The notes under the pieces: generated by a model
Seen by the model: the letters and a program-made list of their open reading frames with translations, nothing else
The model's database searches: none
Told to the model about the DNA's origin: nothing
Position numbers and translations under genes: made by a program
Shown: positions 1-7,128 of the stretch, one piece after another
Layout of the letters: each line of letters begins with the position of its first letter
Numbering within the stretch: position 1 is the stretch's first letter
NCBI GenBank assembly: GCA_902796505.1
Contig: CADBPA010000043.1
Span: 1-13,880, forward strand
Source of the DNA: an uncultured Ruminococcus sp.
Lineage (GTDB): Bacteria > Bacillota > Clostridia > Oscillospirales > CAG-272
Reading direction: 5' to 3'
Length of the DNA: 13,880 nucleotides

Positions 1-1853
1 AGATCGCCCATAACGTCGCCGACGTAATCGCCGGGAACGTAAACCTTCAGCATACCGACCGGCTCCAGCAGGATCGGGCATGCCTTCGGCAGACCTTCGC
101 GGTAAGCGATACCGGCTGCGAGTTTGAAGGAAATTTCGTTCGAGTCAACGTCGTGGTACGAGCCGTCGTAAAGGTTTGCGGCAAGGTGAACGACCGGATA
201 GCCGGCGAGAACGCCCTTGGCCATGCAATCCTTCAGTCCCTGCTCGACTGCCGGGAAGAAGTTGCGCGGGATCGCGCCGCCGAAGACCGACTCGGTAAAG
301 GTAAGGCCTTCCTCTTCGCCGGGAGAGAACTCGATCCAGACGTCGCCGTACTGACCGGAACCGCCGGACTGTTTCTTGTGTTTACCCTGAACTTTGACCG
401 ATTTCTTGATCGTCTCGCGGTAAGCGATCTTCGGCTTGGAAAGATCGACCGAGGCGCCGAAGCGGGACTTCAGCTTCGAGACGATGATATCGAGGTGAAT
501 ATCGCCGAGACCGGAGAGGATGAGCTGCTTGGTATCCGGATCGTTGGCATAGCGGATGGTGAGATCCTCTTCAAGAAGACGGGACATACCGTTGGAGATC
601 TTGTCCTCATCGCCCTTGCTCTTCGGAGAGACCGCCATTCTGTAATACGGCGTCGGATAGCTGATCGGCAGATAGCGGATCGCCGCGGAGGACGCGGTCA
701 GAGTGTCGTTCGTATTGGTATTGACAAGCTTTGCGATGACGCCGATATCGCCGCAGGCAAATTCATCGGTGTCGATCTGCTTCTTTCCGCGGAGGATGAA
801 GAGCTTGCCGAGTTTTTCCTGCTGACCGGTCGTGGTATTGTGAAGCACCATATCCTTTTTCACTTCGCCGTTCATGACCTTGAAGAAGGACATCTTACCG
901 ACAAACGGGTCGGCGATCGTCTTGAACACGAAGAGCGAGGTCTCGCCCGCGGGATCGATCGCGATCTCGGAGACTTTGCCTTCGGCGTCAACGATATGCT
1001 CGACCTTCTTCGCGGTGGGACGCGGGAAGGATTCTGCGGCGGTATCGAGAAGGGTTTTGATGCCCCAGTTCTTCGCGGCGGCGCCGCAGAAGACCGGAAC
1101 GATCTCGCCGGAGATGATCCCGTTGTGAAGCGCTTCGAGGCGTTCCTCGCGCGTCAGCGGCTCTTCCATGAAGAATTTCTCCATGAGTTCCTCGCTCGTC
1201 TGCGCGACGGCTTCATCCAGGAATGCGGTATACTGAGCGACCATATCGGCGGCAGACGCCGGGATCTCGGATTTGGAGTAAGCGCCGGTGGCTTTATCAA
1301 ATGCGTAAACGCAGTTTTCGACGAGGTTGGCAAAACCGGCAACCTGTCCGCCTTCCACGACCGGGATCTGGACCGGGCAGATCGAAACGCCGAATTTTTC
1401 ACGGATCGCGTCGAATACTTTATCGAATTTTGCTTCGGGATCGTCAAAGCGGTTGATGAAGAAGGCTCTCGGAAGCTTTGCGTCCTCCGCGAGATTCCAA
1501 CCGAGCTCGGTACCGACCTGAATGCCGGATTTTCCGTCGATCACGATGATCGCGGCGTCCGCTGCGCGCACGCATTGATGCACTTCGCCTTCAAAATCAA
1601 AGAAACCGGGCGTGTCGAGAAGGTTGATCTTCGCGCCGTTCCATTCGATCGGAGCGAGGGATGCGGAAATAGAATATCCTCTTTTGATTTCTTCGGGATC
1701 ATAATCGGAAACGGTGTTACCGTCGGTAACGTTGCCGAGACGATCTGTGAGCTTCGCAACGTAGAGCATCGATTCCACCAAGGAGGTCTTACCGCCTCCG
1801 CTGTGACCGAGCAGAACGATATTGCGGATCTGTTTTGTGTCAAATTTCGCCAT
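1..1853 (-). CDS. Elongation factor G paralogue (translational GTPase), 3' end beyond window
   Basis: About 617 residues are visible of a family that is usually near 690, so the C-terminus lies beyond the left edge. The GTPase motifs are in order: P-loop GHSGGGKT (16-23), switch I-like RGYSI (58-62), DTPG (80-83) and NRFD (134-137). Domain II and the later EF-G domains follow, including a GSGQYGDVWIEF stretch typical of EF-G domain IV. Canonical EF-G has NKMD and DTPGHVDF. Here they are NRFD and DTPGFFDF, which fits the second EF-G type that many Clostridia carry beside the housekeeping fusA. EF-G drives ribosome translocation or recycling; the role of this paralogue is not known to me. The ATG at 1851-1853 is chosen because AAAGGAG (1864-1870, minus) sits 10 bases upstream. 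It is a stand-alone gene with its own promoter. Identification as an EF-G-like GTPase is firm; the paralogue assignment is inference. Confidence 0.95.
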   Translation of the reverse strand, partial: MAKFDTKQIRNIVLLGHSGGGKTSLVESMLYVAKLTDRLGNVTDGNTVSDYDPEEIKRGYSISASLAPIEWNGAKINLLDTPGFFDFEGEVHQCVRAADAAIIVIDGKSGIQVGTELGWNLAEDAKLPRAFFINRFDDPEAKFDKVFDAIREKFGVSICPVQIPVVEGGQVAGFANLVENCVYAFDKATGAYSKSEIPASAADMVAQYTAFLDEAVAQTSEELMEKFFMEEPLTREERLEALHNGIISGEIVPVFCGAAAKNWGIKTLLDTAAESFPRPTAKKVEHIVDAEGKVSEIAIDPAGETSLFVFKTIADPFVGKMSFFKVMNGEVKKDMVLHNTTTGQQEKLGKLFILRGKKQIDTDEFACGDIGVIAKLVNTNTNDTLTASSAAIRYLPISYPTPYYRMAVSPKSKGDEDKISNGMSRLLEEDLTIRYANDPDTKQLILSGLGDIHLDIIVSKLKSRFGASVDLSKPKIAYRETIKKSVKVQGKHKKQSGGSGQYGDVWIEFSPGEEEGLTFTESVFGGAIPRNFFPAVEQGLKDCMAKGVLAGYPVVHLAANLYDGSYHDVDSNEISFKLAAGIAYREGLPKACPILLEPVGMLKVYVPGDYVGDVMGD

Positions 1854-1915
1854 GGAATGAGTTCTCCTTTGTTCGTATTTGCAGAAAATGCGTTAAAATT
1901 AATTCAACATATAGT

Positions 1916-1944
1916 ATTATACTAAAAAATCGGAAGAAATGCAA
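1916..1944 (-). promoter_or_regulatory. Sigma-A-type promoter for the EF-G paralogue
   Basis: On the minus strand, TTGCAT (1939-1944) and a perfect TATAAT (1916-1921) are separated by 17 bases. They lie about 60 bases upstream of the start codon, with AAAGGAG at 1864-1870 between. The 227-base gap to radA holds no other convincing gene. Confidence 0.75.
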
Positions 1945-2080
1945 GATAGAACGGCAAAAAAAGGTTCGGCAAAACAGAGAAAAAGATTTATCGGTTTTGT
2001 GCATTTTGCTGATGAAAGAGCGTGTTTTTTATGAGCAGAATCGATCAAAGAAATCATGTGCCCATATTCTGCCTCGGATT

Positions 2081-3451
2081 TTATTCCGTTTCTTTCTTTT
2101 TCATATAAATGAGAACCTGATAAATATTTTCGATCCCGACAAGCTCCACACCATCCGGCGCCATCGGCAGCTTTTCGAGATTTTTCTTCGGAAGAAGGAT
2201 CTTGGTAAACCCCAAGCGGATCGCTTCTTTCACACGGTAGTCGATATGCGAAACGCCGCGCACTTCCCCGGCAAGACCGATCTCGCCGAACGCGATCAGC
2301 TCGTCCGCAATGACAAGGTCGCGGATGCCGCTGATCAGCGCCATGGCGACCGACAGGTCTGCGCTCGGCTCGTCCAGCCGGATGCCGCCGGCGACGTTGA
2401 GATAAACGTCATTTTCGTAAAATTTCAGCCCGAGGCGTTTTTCGAGAACGGCGATCAGAAGTCCCATACGGTTCTGATCGAAGCCGTCCGCCGTGCGTTT
2501 CCCCGTCGGATAGACGGTCCTTGCGACGAGCGCCTGAATTTCCGAGATGATCGGACGGGAGCCTTGGATCACGCATCCTGCGCAGGAGCCGGAGGTGTTG
2601 CGCGGCCGCTCCGCCATTACGACCTCGCTCGGGTTCGGGATCTCGACAAGACCGCGATCCCCCATTTCAAAAACCCCGATCTCATTGGTCGAACCGAAGC
2701 GATTTTTGATCGCGCGGATGATGCGATAGGAGTTTGTCCGTTCGCCCTCGAAATACAGAACGGCGTCCACCATATGTTCGAGGATCTTCGGTCCGGAGAT
2801 GCCGCCTTCTTTGTTGACGTGTCCGACCATAAATACGGCGCAGCCCTGATTTTTCGCGTAATCGATCAGCCTTGCCGCGCCCTCGCGCACCTGCGTGACG
2901 CTGCCGGCAGCGGAGGTGAATTTGTCCGAGGTGAGCGTCTGCACCGAGTCGATGATCAGGATATCCGGCTTGACGGACGAGCATTCCGAAAGGATCGAAT
3001 CGACGTCGGTCTCGGTCAGAAGATAAAGCTCGGAATCGGGAATACCGAGGCGGTCGGCGCGCATCTTGAGCTGTCCCTTGGACTCCTCGCCGGAAACGTA
3101 AAGAACGCGCTTGATCTGCGAAAGAACGCCGCAGATCTGCAGAAGAAGCGTGGATTTTCCGATTCCGGGTTCGCCCGAAAGAAGGACGACCGAGCGATCG
3201 ACAAGTCCGCCTCCGAGCACGCGGTCGAGCTCTTCCATCCCGGTTTTCACGCGGATATACTCCGGCATCGAAAGCTCGGAGAATTTTTCGGCGTGTTCCC
3301 CGGAGGATCGCTTCGGCGCGGCGGCGGGAGATTCCTCCACCACTTCTTCGTCGTAAGAATCCCAGGAGCCGCACTCCGGGCATTTCCCGATCCAACGCAG
3401 ACTGGTCGATCCGCATTCGCGGCAGACGTACATGATCTTCGGCTTTTTCAT
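2081..3451 (-). CDS. radA: DNA repair protein RadA (Sms), branch-migration ATPase
   Basis: The 456-residue product has full family length. The N-terminal C4 zinc finger is CREC (10-13) and CPEC (24-27). A RecA-like ATPase core follows with Walker A GEPGIGKS (93-100), Walker B around ILIIDSVQT (164-172) and the RadA-specific KNRFG motif (249-253). The C-terminal third is the Lon-protease-like domain that forms hexamers and lacks protease function in this family. RadA processes recombination intermediates by branch migration. The ATG at 3451 has an AGAGGG ribosome binding site six bases upstream and puts the zinc finger at the usual distance from the start. The cwlD stop codon lies 16 bases upstream, so the two genes are very likely co-transcribed. 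Confidence 0.97.
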   Translation of the reverse strand: MKKPKIMYVCRECGSTSLRWIGKCPECGSWDSYDEEVVEESPAAAPKRSSGEHAEKFSELSMPEYIRVKTGMEELDRVLGGGLVDRSVVLLSGEPGIGKSTLLLQICGVLSQIKRVLYVSGEESKGQLKMRADRLGIPDSELYLLTETDVDSILSECSSVKPDILIIDSVQTLTSDKFTSAAGSVTQVREGAARLIDYAKNQGCAVFMVGHVNKEGGISGPKILEHMVDAVLYFEGERTNSYRIIRAIKNRFGSTNEIGVFEMGDRGLVEIPNPSEVVMAERPRNTSGSCAGCVIQGSRPIISEIQALVARTVYPTGKRTADGFDQNRMGLLIAVLEKRLGLKFYENDVYLNVAGGIRLDEPSADLSVAMALISGIRDLVIADELIAFGEIGLAGEVRGVSHIDYRVKEAIRLGFTKILLPKKNLEKLPMAPDGVELVGIENIYQVLIYMKKKETE

Positions 3452-3467
3452 TTTTTCCCTCTTTCGA

Positions 3468-4211
3468 TCAGTTTTTTCGCTTGATATACTCTATCATACC
3501 ACAAACGATCGAAAAACTCAACTCTTTTTGATATTCTTTTTCGCAGAGTTTTTCACATTCTTCGGGATTCGAGAGAAAACCGCATTCGACCAGCACCGCG
3601 GGATTTTCGATATGTTCGAGAACGTAGATTCCCTTTCCTTCTTTGACCTGCCGGTGATTTTCCGGCTGAAGCCTTTCGCGGACGGTATTCTGGATCGCCT
3701 CGGCGATCTTCCGGTCCTCGGCGCCGTTCGGCGAATAATACACCTGCAGGCCTTTTGCGCTCGGTGAGCCGAAGGCGTTCATATGAATGCTCAAAAAGTA
3801 GGCGTCCGGGTGTTCCGAGGCGATCTTGCAGCGGTTTTTCAGATCCGAGATCTTGCGGATGCCCTTGATATTTTCCGCGTCGGTATACAGAAGGCGGTCC
3901 TCCGTCCGCGTGTAGATCACGTTCCACCCCTGCGCGATAAACTCCTCTCCGACCAGAACGGCGAGCGAGAGGTTGATATCCTTTTCGAGACAGCCGTTTG
4001 CGCCGATCGTTCCGCTGTCCTCGCCTCCGTGGCCGGCATCAAGGATGACCGTGTATTTCTCCGCTTCCGCGGAAGCAGGAAACGCTTGCGGCGCATCGGC
4101 GCGCAGCGCGCGGACGAAAGGCGTCGCCGATAATCCGATCAAGGCGGCGAGAAGAAAAACCGAAAGCGCGGCAAGGAAAAATGAAAGACGGTCGGATCCG
4201 AAAAATCGCAT
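3468..4211 (-). CDS. cwlD: N-acetylmuramoyl-L-alanine amidase, CwlD-like (spore cortex)
   Basis: The 247-residue protein has an N-terminal hydrophobic segment (about 9-30), a signal anchor or signal peptide that places the enzyme outside the membrane. An Amidase_3 domain follows (about 53-244). The zinc and catalytic residues are visible: DAGHGG (H61), LEKDIN (E76), SIHMNA (H143) and LVECGFLSN (E209). In the CwlD subgroup the amidase strips peptide side chains from muramic acid so that muramic-delta-lactam forms in spore cortex, which is required for germination. Its length, anchor and single-domain form fit CwlD better than the larger vegetative amidases. The ATG at 4211 has GGAGG (4221-4225) nine bases upstream. 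That ribosome binding site is part of a hairpin. radA follows after 16 bases. Confidence 0.9.
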   Translation of the reverse strand: MRFFGSDRLSFFLAALSVFLLAALIGLSATPFVRALRADAPQAFPASAEAEKYTVILDAGHGGEDSGTIGANGCLEKDINLSLAVLVGEEFIAQGWNVIYTRTEDRLLYTDAENIKGIRKISDLKNRCKIASEHPDAYFLSIHMNAFGSPSAKGLQVYYSPNGAEDRKIAEAIQNTVRERLQPENHRQVKEGKGIYVLEHIENPAVLVECGFLSNPEECEKLCEKEYQKELSFSIVCGMIEYIKRKN

Positions 4212-4220
4212 AAAAGAAAG

Positions 4221-4252
4221 CCTCCGTTCCCTGATATGGGAATATACGGAGG
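4221..4252 (-). promoter_or_regulatory. Hairpin enclosing the cwlD ribosome binding site
   Basis: In the minus-strand transcript a seven-base stem, CCTCCGT (4246-4252) with ACGGAGG (4221-4227), continues after a four-base bulge as TCCC (4238-4241) with GGGA (4228-4231), closing a six-base loop. The GGAGG of the 3' arm is the Shine-Dalgarno sequence of cwlD, so the fold would hide it. No T-run follows, so a terminator reading is unlikely. The pairing is seen directly; the regulatory role is inferred. Confidence 0.6.
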
Positions 4253-4268
4253 CTCGCCGGCGATTATG

Positions 4269-4856
4269 TCATTTTTTTCTTTTGAATTTGAAAACGCGGA
4301 TCTCGGCAAATCCCATCGCATACGCCGCCTGACAGACGAGGATCGGGATCAGAAGGAGCGCGACGAACAAAATCGATTGATAGAGATAGACCGCCACATC
4401 CTCGGTAACCGTCGGAAAAACGAAGCTGACGATACCGAGATAGATCGAATCCAGCATCCGATAGATGAGATTCAGGACGCCGGCGAAGGCTTTGAGGCCT
4501 TCCGCTCCGGTCGAAAGATGCAGGGCGATCAGAAGAATGCAGACGCCGCCGAGCAGAAAATTCGGGAGATTGGAGACGGCGGAAAGGATCATTCCTTTCA
4601 GAGGCTGCTTTTTCTCTCTTCCGGTATCGACCGCGATGCGGTCCGTCGCTCCGATCTCCCAGACCACGGTATACAAAAGAAAGAGATAGAAAAGCAGGCT
4701 GAAGATCGAGATCAAAAGATCGACCGTTCTCGTCGCGGACGCCTCGAGGCGCATCGCTCCAATCGCGGTATAGAGCATAAAAGCAAAGATGGCGACGCCG
4801 ATCTGGTTGACGAAAAGCTTGACGATCACGTGCAGATTGTCTTTGATGAGTTTCAT
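4269..4856 (-). CDS. Uncharacterised five-helix membrane protein
   Basis: I do not recognise the family. The 195-residue product has about five hydrophobic segments (roughly 8-30, 45-68, 96-117, 125-148 and 158-182). A basic/polar loop (about 72-88) lies between the second and third, and the tail is strongly basic (KFKRKK). There is no signal peptidase site and no catalytic motif that I can see. It is the first gene of the apparent operon with cwlD and radA; its stop lies 57 bases before the cwlD start. The chosen ATG at 4856 has only a weak GGTAGGG-like ribosome binding site, but the first helix begins immediately after it and a promoter lies just upstream. A role in the envelope or in sporulation is possible from the neighbour only. 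Confidence 0.8.
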   Translation of the reverse strand: MKLIKDNLHVIVKLFVNQIGVAIFAFMLYTAIGAMRLEASATRTVDLLISIFSLLFYLFLLYTVVWEIGATDRIAVDTGREKKQPLKGMILSAVSNLPNFLLGGVCILLIALHLSTGAEGLKAFAGVLNLIYRMLDSIYLGIVSFVFPTVTEDVAVYLYQSILFVALLLIPILVCQAAYAMGFAEIRVFKFKRKK

Positions 4857-4884
4857 AGTACCCTACCGAGAGATTTTTTCTTCC

Positions 4885-4912
4885 ATTTTACCACATTTTT
4901 TGAAAAAAACAA
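4885..4912 (-). promoter_or_regulatory. Candidate promoter for the membrane protein-cwlD-radA operon
   Basis: On the minus strand, TTGTTT (4907-4912) and TAAAAT (4885-4890) are spaced by 16 bases. A TGG directly before the -10 gives an extended -10 element. It lies about 30 bases upstream of the first gene, in an AT-rich stretch shared with the divergent recombinase promoter. Confidence 0.55.
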
Positions 4913-4964
4913 CAGAATTTCAAAAAAATTTACAGTTTGTCCATTTTTTTCGCAAAAAATTTTG

Positions 4965-4970
4965 TATAAT
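4965..4970 (+). promoter_or_regulatory. -10 element of the recombinase promoter
   Basis: A perfect TATAAT lies 31 bases upstream of the recombinase ATG and just upstream of the AGGAGG ribosome binding site (4989-4994). I find no good -35 at the right distance: TTGTCC at 4937-4942 is 22 bases away. The -35 contact is therefore uncertain. Confidence 0.5.
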
Positions 4971-5001
4971 AGAAGGTGAAAGATGATCAGGAGGAGTAAA
5001 A

Positions 5002-6024
5002 ATGGCAGTTTTGACATTAAAAGGAAGCGAGATCAAGACCTTTCCGGAGATCCTTCGGGACTTCGCGAGCTACACGGTCGTCATCAAGGGCAACAGCGAA
5101 AAAACCGCCTGCGAATATCTGCTCGATCTGCGCACCTTCTTCCGCTATCTGAAAGTCCGCGGGCAGACCGACGATCTCACGCGCGTGGACTTCGAGCAGA
5201 TCTCCATCAAGGATCTGACGCTTGCCGACTGCGCCGCCGTGCAAAGCGACGACATCATCCGCTATATGATGTTCATCGGGACCGACTTCGGCAACAAGAA
5301 CAACGCCCGCCTGCGAAAGATGAGTTCCCTGCGCGCTTTTTATCATTATTTATATACCAAGAAGCACCTGATCGATCACGATCCGACCGACGGGGTGGAT
5401 TCGCCGAAAAAAGGAAAGAGCCTGCCAAAGTATCTGACCGAGGCGGAAGCCGTGCATTTGCTGGAAGCCGTCCGCTCGGATACCGAATCGCAGACGCAAA
5501 CGAGAGATTTCGCCATGATCGCGCTTTTTCTGAATACCGGCATCCGTCTCGCCGAGCTGGTCGGGCTGGATCTGACGAGCTTCGACCGCGATCTTTCGCG
5601 CATGAAGGTCAAAGGAAAAGGAAACAAGGAGCGCGTCGTTTATCTCAACGATATGTCAAGGCGCGCGCTGGAAGATTATCTGCGCGTAAGACTCGATCCC
5701 GAATACGTTCATACCTCCGACAACGCTTTTTTCCTCTCCGGCAGAGAGACGAGGATCTCGCCGAAAACCGTGCAGTGGGTGGTGCAGAAATATCTGCATC
5801 TGGCGGGGCTCGGCGGCCGCGGACTTTCGGTCCATAAGCTCCGGCACACGGCGGCGACGCTGATGTACCAATCCGGCGAGGTGGATATCCGCGTTCTAAA
5901 GGATATTTTTTTTTTTAATGATACGGCGACCACCGAGATCTACACGCATCTCGTGGACGAAAATATGCAGGAGGCGATGAACAAAAACCCCCTCAGCAAT
6001 CTGCATATCAAAAAGAATCAATAA
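5002..6024 (+). CDS. XerC/XerD-type tyrosine recombinase, corrupted by adapter sequence
   Basis: The 340-residue site-specific recombinase has an N-terminal SAM-like core-binding domain (about 14-125) and a C-terminal catalytic domain (about 143-325). Catalytic residues seen are R182 (NTGIRLAEL), a lysine near 206 (KGKGNKER), H278 and R281 (VHKLRH) and the nucleophile Y314 (TTEIYTHL). The expected LGHxxxx stretch at 303-309, which supplies the last active-site His/Trp, reads FFFNDTA because positions 5907-5945 are an Illumina adapter. Length and frame are preserved, so the native gene is probably intact. The family resolves chromosome dimers or integrates and excises elements; with no att sites visible a housekeeping role is more likely. 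The ATG at 5002 has a perfect AGGAGG seven bases upstream. The regulator gene follows after 36 bases. Confidence 0.93.
   Translation: MAVLTLKGSEIKTFPEILRDFASYTVVIKGNSEKTACEYLLDLRTFFRYLKVRGQTDDLTRVDFEQISIKDLTLADCAAVQSDDIIRYMMFIGTDFGNKNNARLRKMSSLRAFYHYLYTKKHLIDHDPTDGVDSPKKGKSLPKYLTEAEAVHLLEAVRSDTESQTQTRDFAMIALFLNTGIRLAELVGLDLTSFDRDLSRMKVKGKGNKERVVYLNDMSRRALEDYLRVRLDPEYVHTSDNAFFLSGRETRISPKTVQWVVQKYLHLAGLGGRGLSVHKLRHTAATLMYQSGEVDIRVLKDIFFFNDTATTEIYTHLVDENMQEAMNKNPLSNLHIKKNQ
5907..5945 (+). other. Illumina P5 flow-cell adapter sequence (assembly artefact)
   Basis: Ten T residues (5907-5916) are followed by 29 bases (5917-5945) matching the Illumina P5 oligonucleotide with its poly-T linker, as I know it. 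The translated product contains FFFNDTATTEIYT, a known signature of this contamination. The last roughly 15 bases of P5 also resemble the native codons for TTEIYT in xer genes. The adapter therefore probably mis-primed or mis-joined there, and the true sequence at about 5907-5930 is lost. Confidence 0.97.
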
Positions 6025-6060
6025 TTCTGCCACAAAATAAATGTTTTTAACGGTGATTTT

Positions 6061-6903
6061 ATGACGATTGGTGAAAAAATCAAATCCTTACGAATTCAAA
6101 AAGGAATAACGCAGGCGCGCCTCGCTTCCGGCTGCGTAACGCGGAATATGATCAGCCGCATCGAGGCGGGGATCGCCTCCCCGTCGCTCGAAACGCTCTG
6201 CCATATCGCGCAGAAGCTCGGCGTTCCGGCGGGATATTTTCTTTCGGAGCAGGACGACGCCTTCCCTTTCGTAAAATCCGAAAAGATGCCCCCGATCCGG
6301 GCAAGCTTTGCGAAAGGCGATCACGCGAGAGCCGAACGCCTTCTGGAAGCCCTTCCCGGAGAGGACGACGAGACCGCGTTTCTCCTTGCGCTCTGCAAGC
6401 TGGAACTCGGTATGGAGGCGACGGTGCGCGGCGCGCTGCAGACAGCGAAACGGGAACTCACCGGCGCGCTTTCCGCCGCAGACCGGACGCATTATCCGAC
6501 CGACCGCGTCCGTCTTCTCGCGCCGCTCTATCTTGCGATCGCGGATAACATTCAGGCGCCGCTTCTCGAATTCGATCAGGAAAAATACGTCGCCCTTCTG
6601 CACGATCGCTCGCAGTTTGAGTTTTTCCGCTACGTCACGCAGGATTATTCCGAGCCGTTTTCCGACGAACTGCTGGAAAAACACGCCGAGGCGAGGCGGC
6701 TGCTGCGCGCGAAGCGGGACTACGACGCGTACCGCCTTCTGTCGGGGATCGAAAACGATTTTGCCTCGGCGGGCTATCACGCGTACATTATGTTCTCGGT
6801 GTATACCGATCTCGAACAATGCTGCAAAACGCTCGGCGATTTCGAGGGCGCTTACCGCTATTCCACCAAACGGATGTCGCTTCTGGAAGGATTTAAAAGT
6901 TAA
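6061..6903 (+). CDS. XRE-family HTH regulator with helical, TPR-like C-terminal region
   Basis: The 280-residue protein begins with a compact XRE helix-turn-helix (about 3-62). It contains the usual QARLASG, SRIEAG and PSLETLCHIAQKLGVP elements, so it should bind DNA as a dimer. Residues about 75-275 are alpha-helical with repeated A/L/Y patterns resembling TPR units (for example HARAERLLEAL, ALCKLELG and FEGAYRYS). This arrangement is common in regulators that sense a peptide or a protein partner; no ligand can be named. It follows the recombinase by 36 bases with no clear promoter between, so the two are probably co-transcribed. The ATG at 6061 has a weak GGTGA (6052-6056) upstream. A strong terminator follows directly. 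The target is unknown; the downstream decarboxylase promoter with its repeats is one candidate. Confidence 0.85.
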   Translation: MTIGEKIKSLRIQKGITQARLASGCVTRNMISRIEAGIASPSLETLCHIAQKLGVPAGYFLSEQDDAFPFVKSEKMPPIRASFAKGDHARAERLLEALPGEDDETAFLLALCKLELGMEATVRGALQTAKRELTGALSAADRTHYPTDRVRLLAPLYLAIADNIQAPLLEFDQEKYVALLHDRSQFEFFRYVTQDYSEPFSDELLEKHAEARRLLRAKRDYDAYRLLSGIENDFASAGYHAYIMFSVYTDLEQCCKTLGDFEGAYRYSTKRMSLLEGFKS

Positions 6904-6911
6904 ATATTCAC

Positions 6912-6947
6912 AAATCCGGCCCTTCCCGGCGCCGGATTTTCTTTTTT
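6912..6947 (+). terminator. Rho-independent terminator after the HTH regulator
   Basis: A nine-base stem AAATCCGGC (6912-6920) pairs with GCCGGATTT (6931-6939). The ten-base loop contains further C/G runs, and a TTTTCTTTTTT tail follows. The hairpin begins eight bases after the regulator's stop codon. Confidence 0.85.
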
Positions 6948-6989
6948 GGACACTTTCTTGAAAAAAGAGTATTTTCTTCGTTTTTTCCA

Positions 6990-7018
6990 TTGACTTTTAG
7001 GTAATTTGGTGATATATT
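6990..7018 (+). promoter_or_regulatory. Promoter of the decarboxylase/transcarboxylase operon
   Basis: TTGACT (6990-6995) and TATATT (7013-7018) are separated by 17 bases. Transcription would begin near 7025 and give a leader of about 100 bases before the first gene. The promoter lies directly after the regulator's terminator, so the operon is an independent unit. Confidence 0.75.
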
Positions 7019-7029
7019 ATATTTGGTGA
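7005..7029 (+). repeat. Direct repeat flanking the -10 element
   Basis: TTTGGTGA occurs at 7005-7012 and again at 7022-7029, on both sides of the -10 element and with a 17-base centre-to-centre offset. This position suits an operator, but two eight-base copies in AT-rich DNA could arise by chance. Confidence 0.4.
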
Positions 7030-7034
7030 AAGTT

Positions 7035-7067
7035 GGACTTTTTGCGACTTGACGTGTGCGAAAGTCC
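7035..7067 (+). promoter_or_regulatory. Inverted repeat in the operon leader
   Basis: GGACTTT (7035-7041) and AAAGTCC (7061-7067) form a perfect seven-base inverted repeat with 19 bases between. It starts about ten bases after the expected transcription start, so it could be a protein operator or a leader stem-loop. I do not recognise a riboswitch class. Confidence 0.45.
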
Positions 7068-7090
7068 GAAAAAAGCACAAAAAAATACGG

Positions 7091-7117
7091 AAGGAGAGAT
7101 TTGCTGAAAAGCAGATC
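7091..7117 (+). promoter_or_regulatory. Ribosome binding site followed by a tetraloop hairpin
   Basis: AAGGAG (7091-7096) is a strong ribosome binding site. It is followed by an eight-base RNA stem (7098-7105 with 7110-7117, one G-U pair) closed by a GAAA tetraloop (7106-7109). The nearest in-frame start, TTG at 7129, is 32 bases from the SD in linear sequence but only about 12 when the hairpin is folded out. Confidence 0.6.
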
Positions 7118-7128
7118 GGATTTCAGTT

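Noticed and set aside
153..1925. 590-codon open frame on the plus strand opposite the EF-G gene
   Set aside because: It is antisense to a GTPase with intact motifs, has no ribosome binding site, and its protein has an R/D/E-rich composition typical of antisense frames in GC-rich genes.
2035..2072. Inverted repeat GCAGAAT/ATTCTGC downstream of radA, considered as its terminator
   Set aside because: It has a 24-base loop and no T-run on the minus-strand transcript. I see no convincing radA terminator in this gap.
1835..3484. 549-codon open frame on the plus strand opposite radA
   Set aside because: It is a shadow of radA, whose zinc finger, Walker motifs and KNRFG are all intact on the minus strand; it runs through promoter and intergenic DNA as well.
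5902..5946. Reading the FFFNDTA segment as a novel recombinase active-site variant
   Set aside because: The underlying DNA is the P5 adapter with its poly-T linker, so the change is technical.
5002..6903. Recombinase plus XRE regulator taken as the end of a prophage or integrative element
   Set aside because: No att-like direct repeats, tRNA gene, excisionase or phage genes are visible, and the flanks are housekeeping and metabolic genes.
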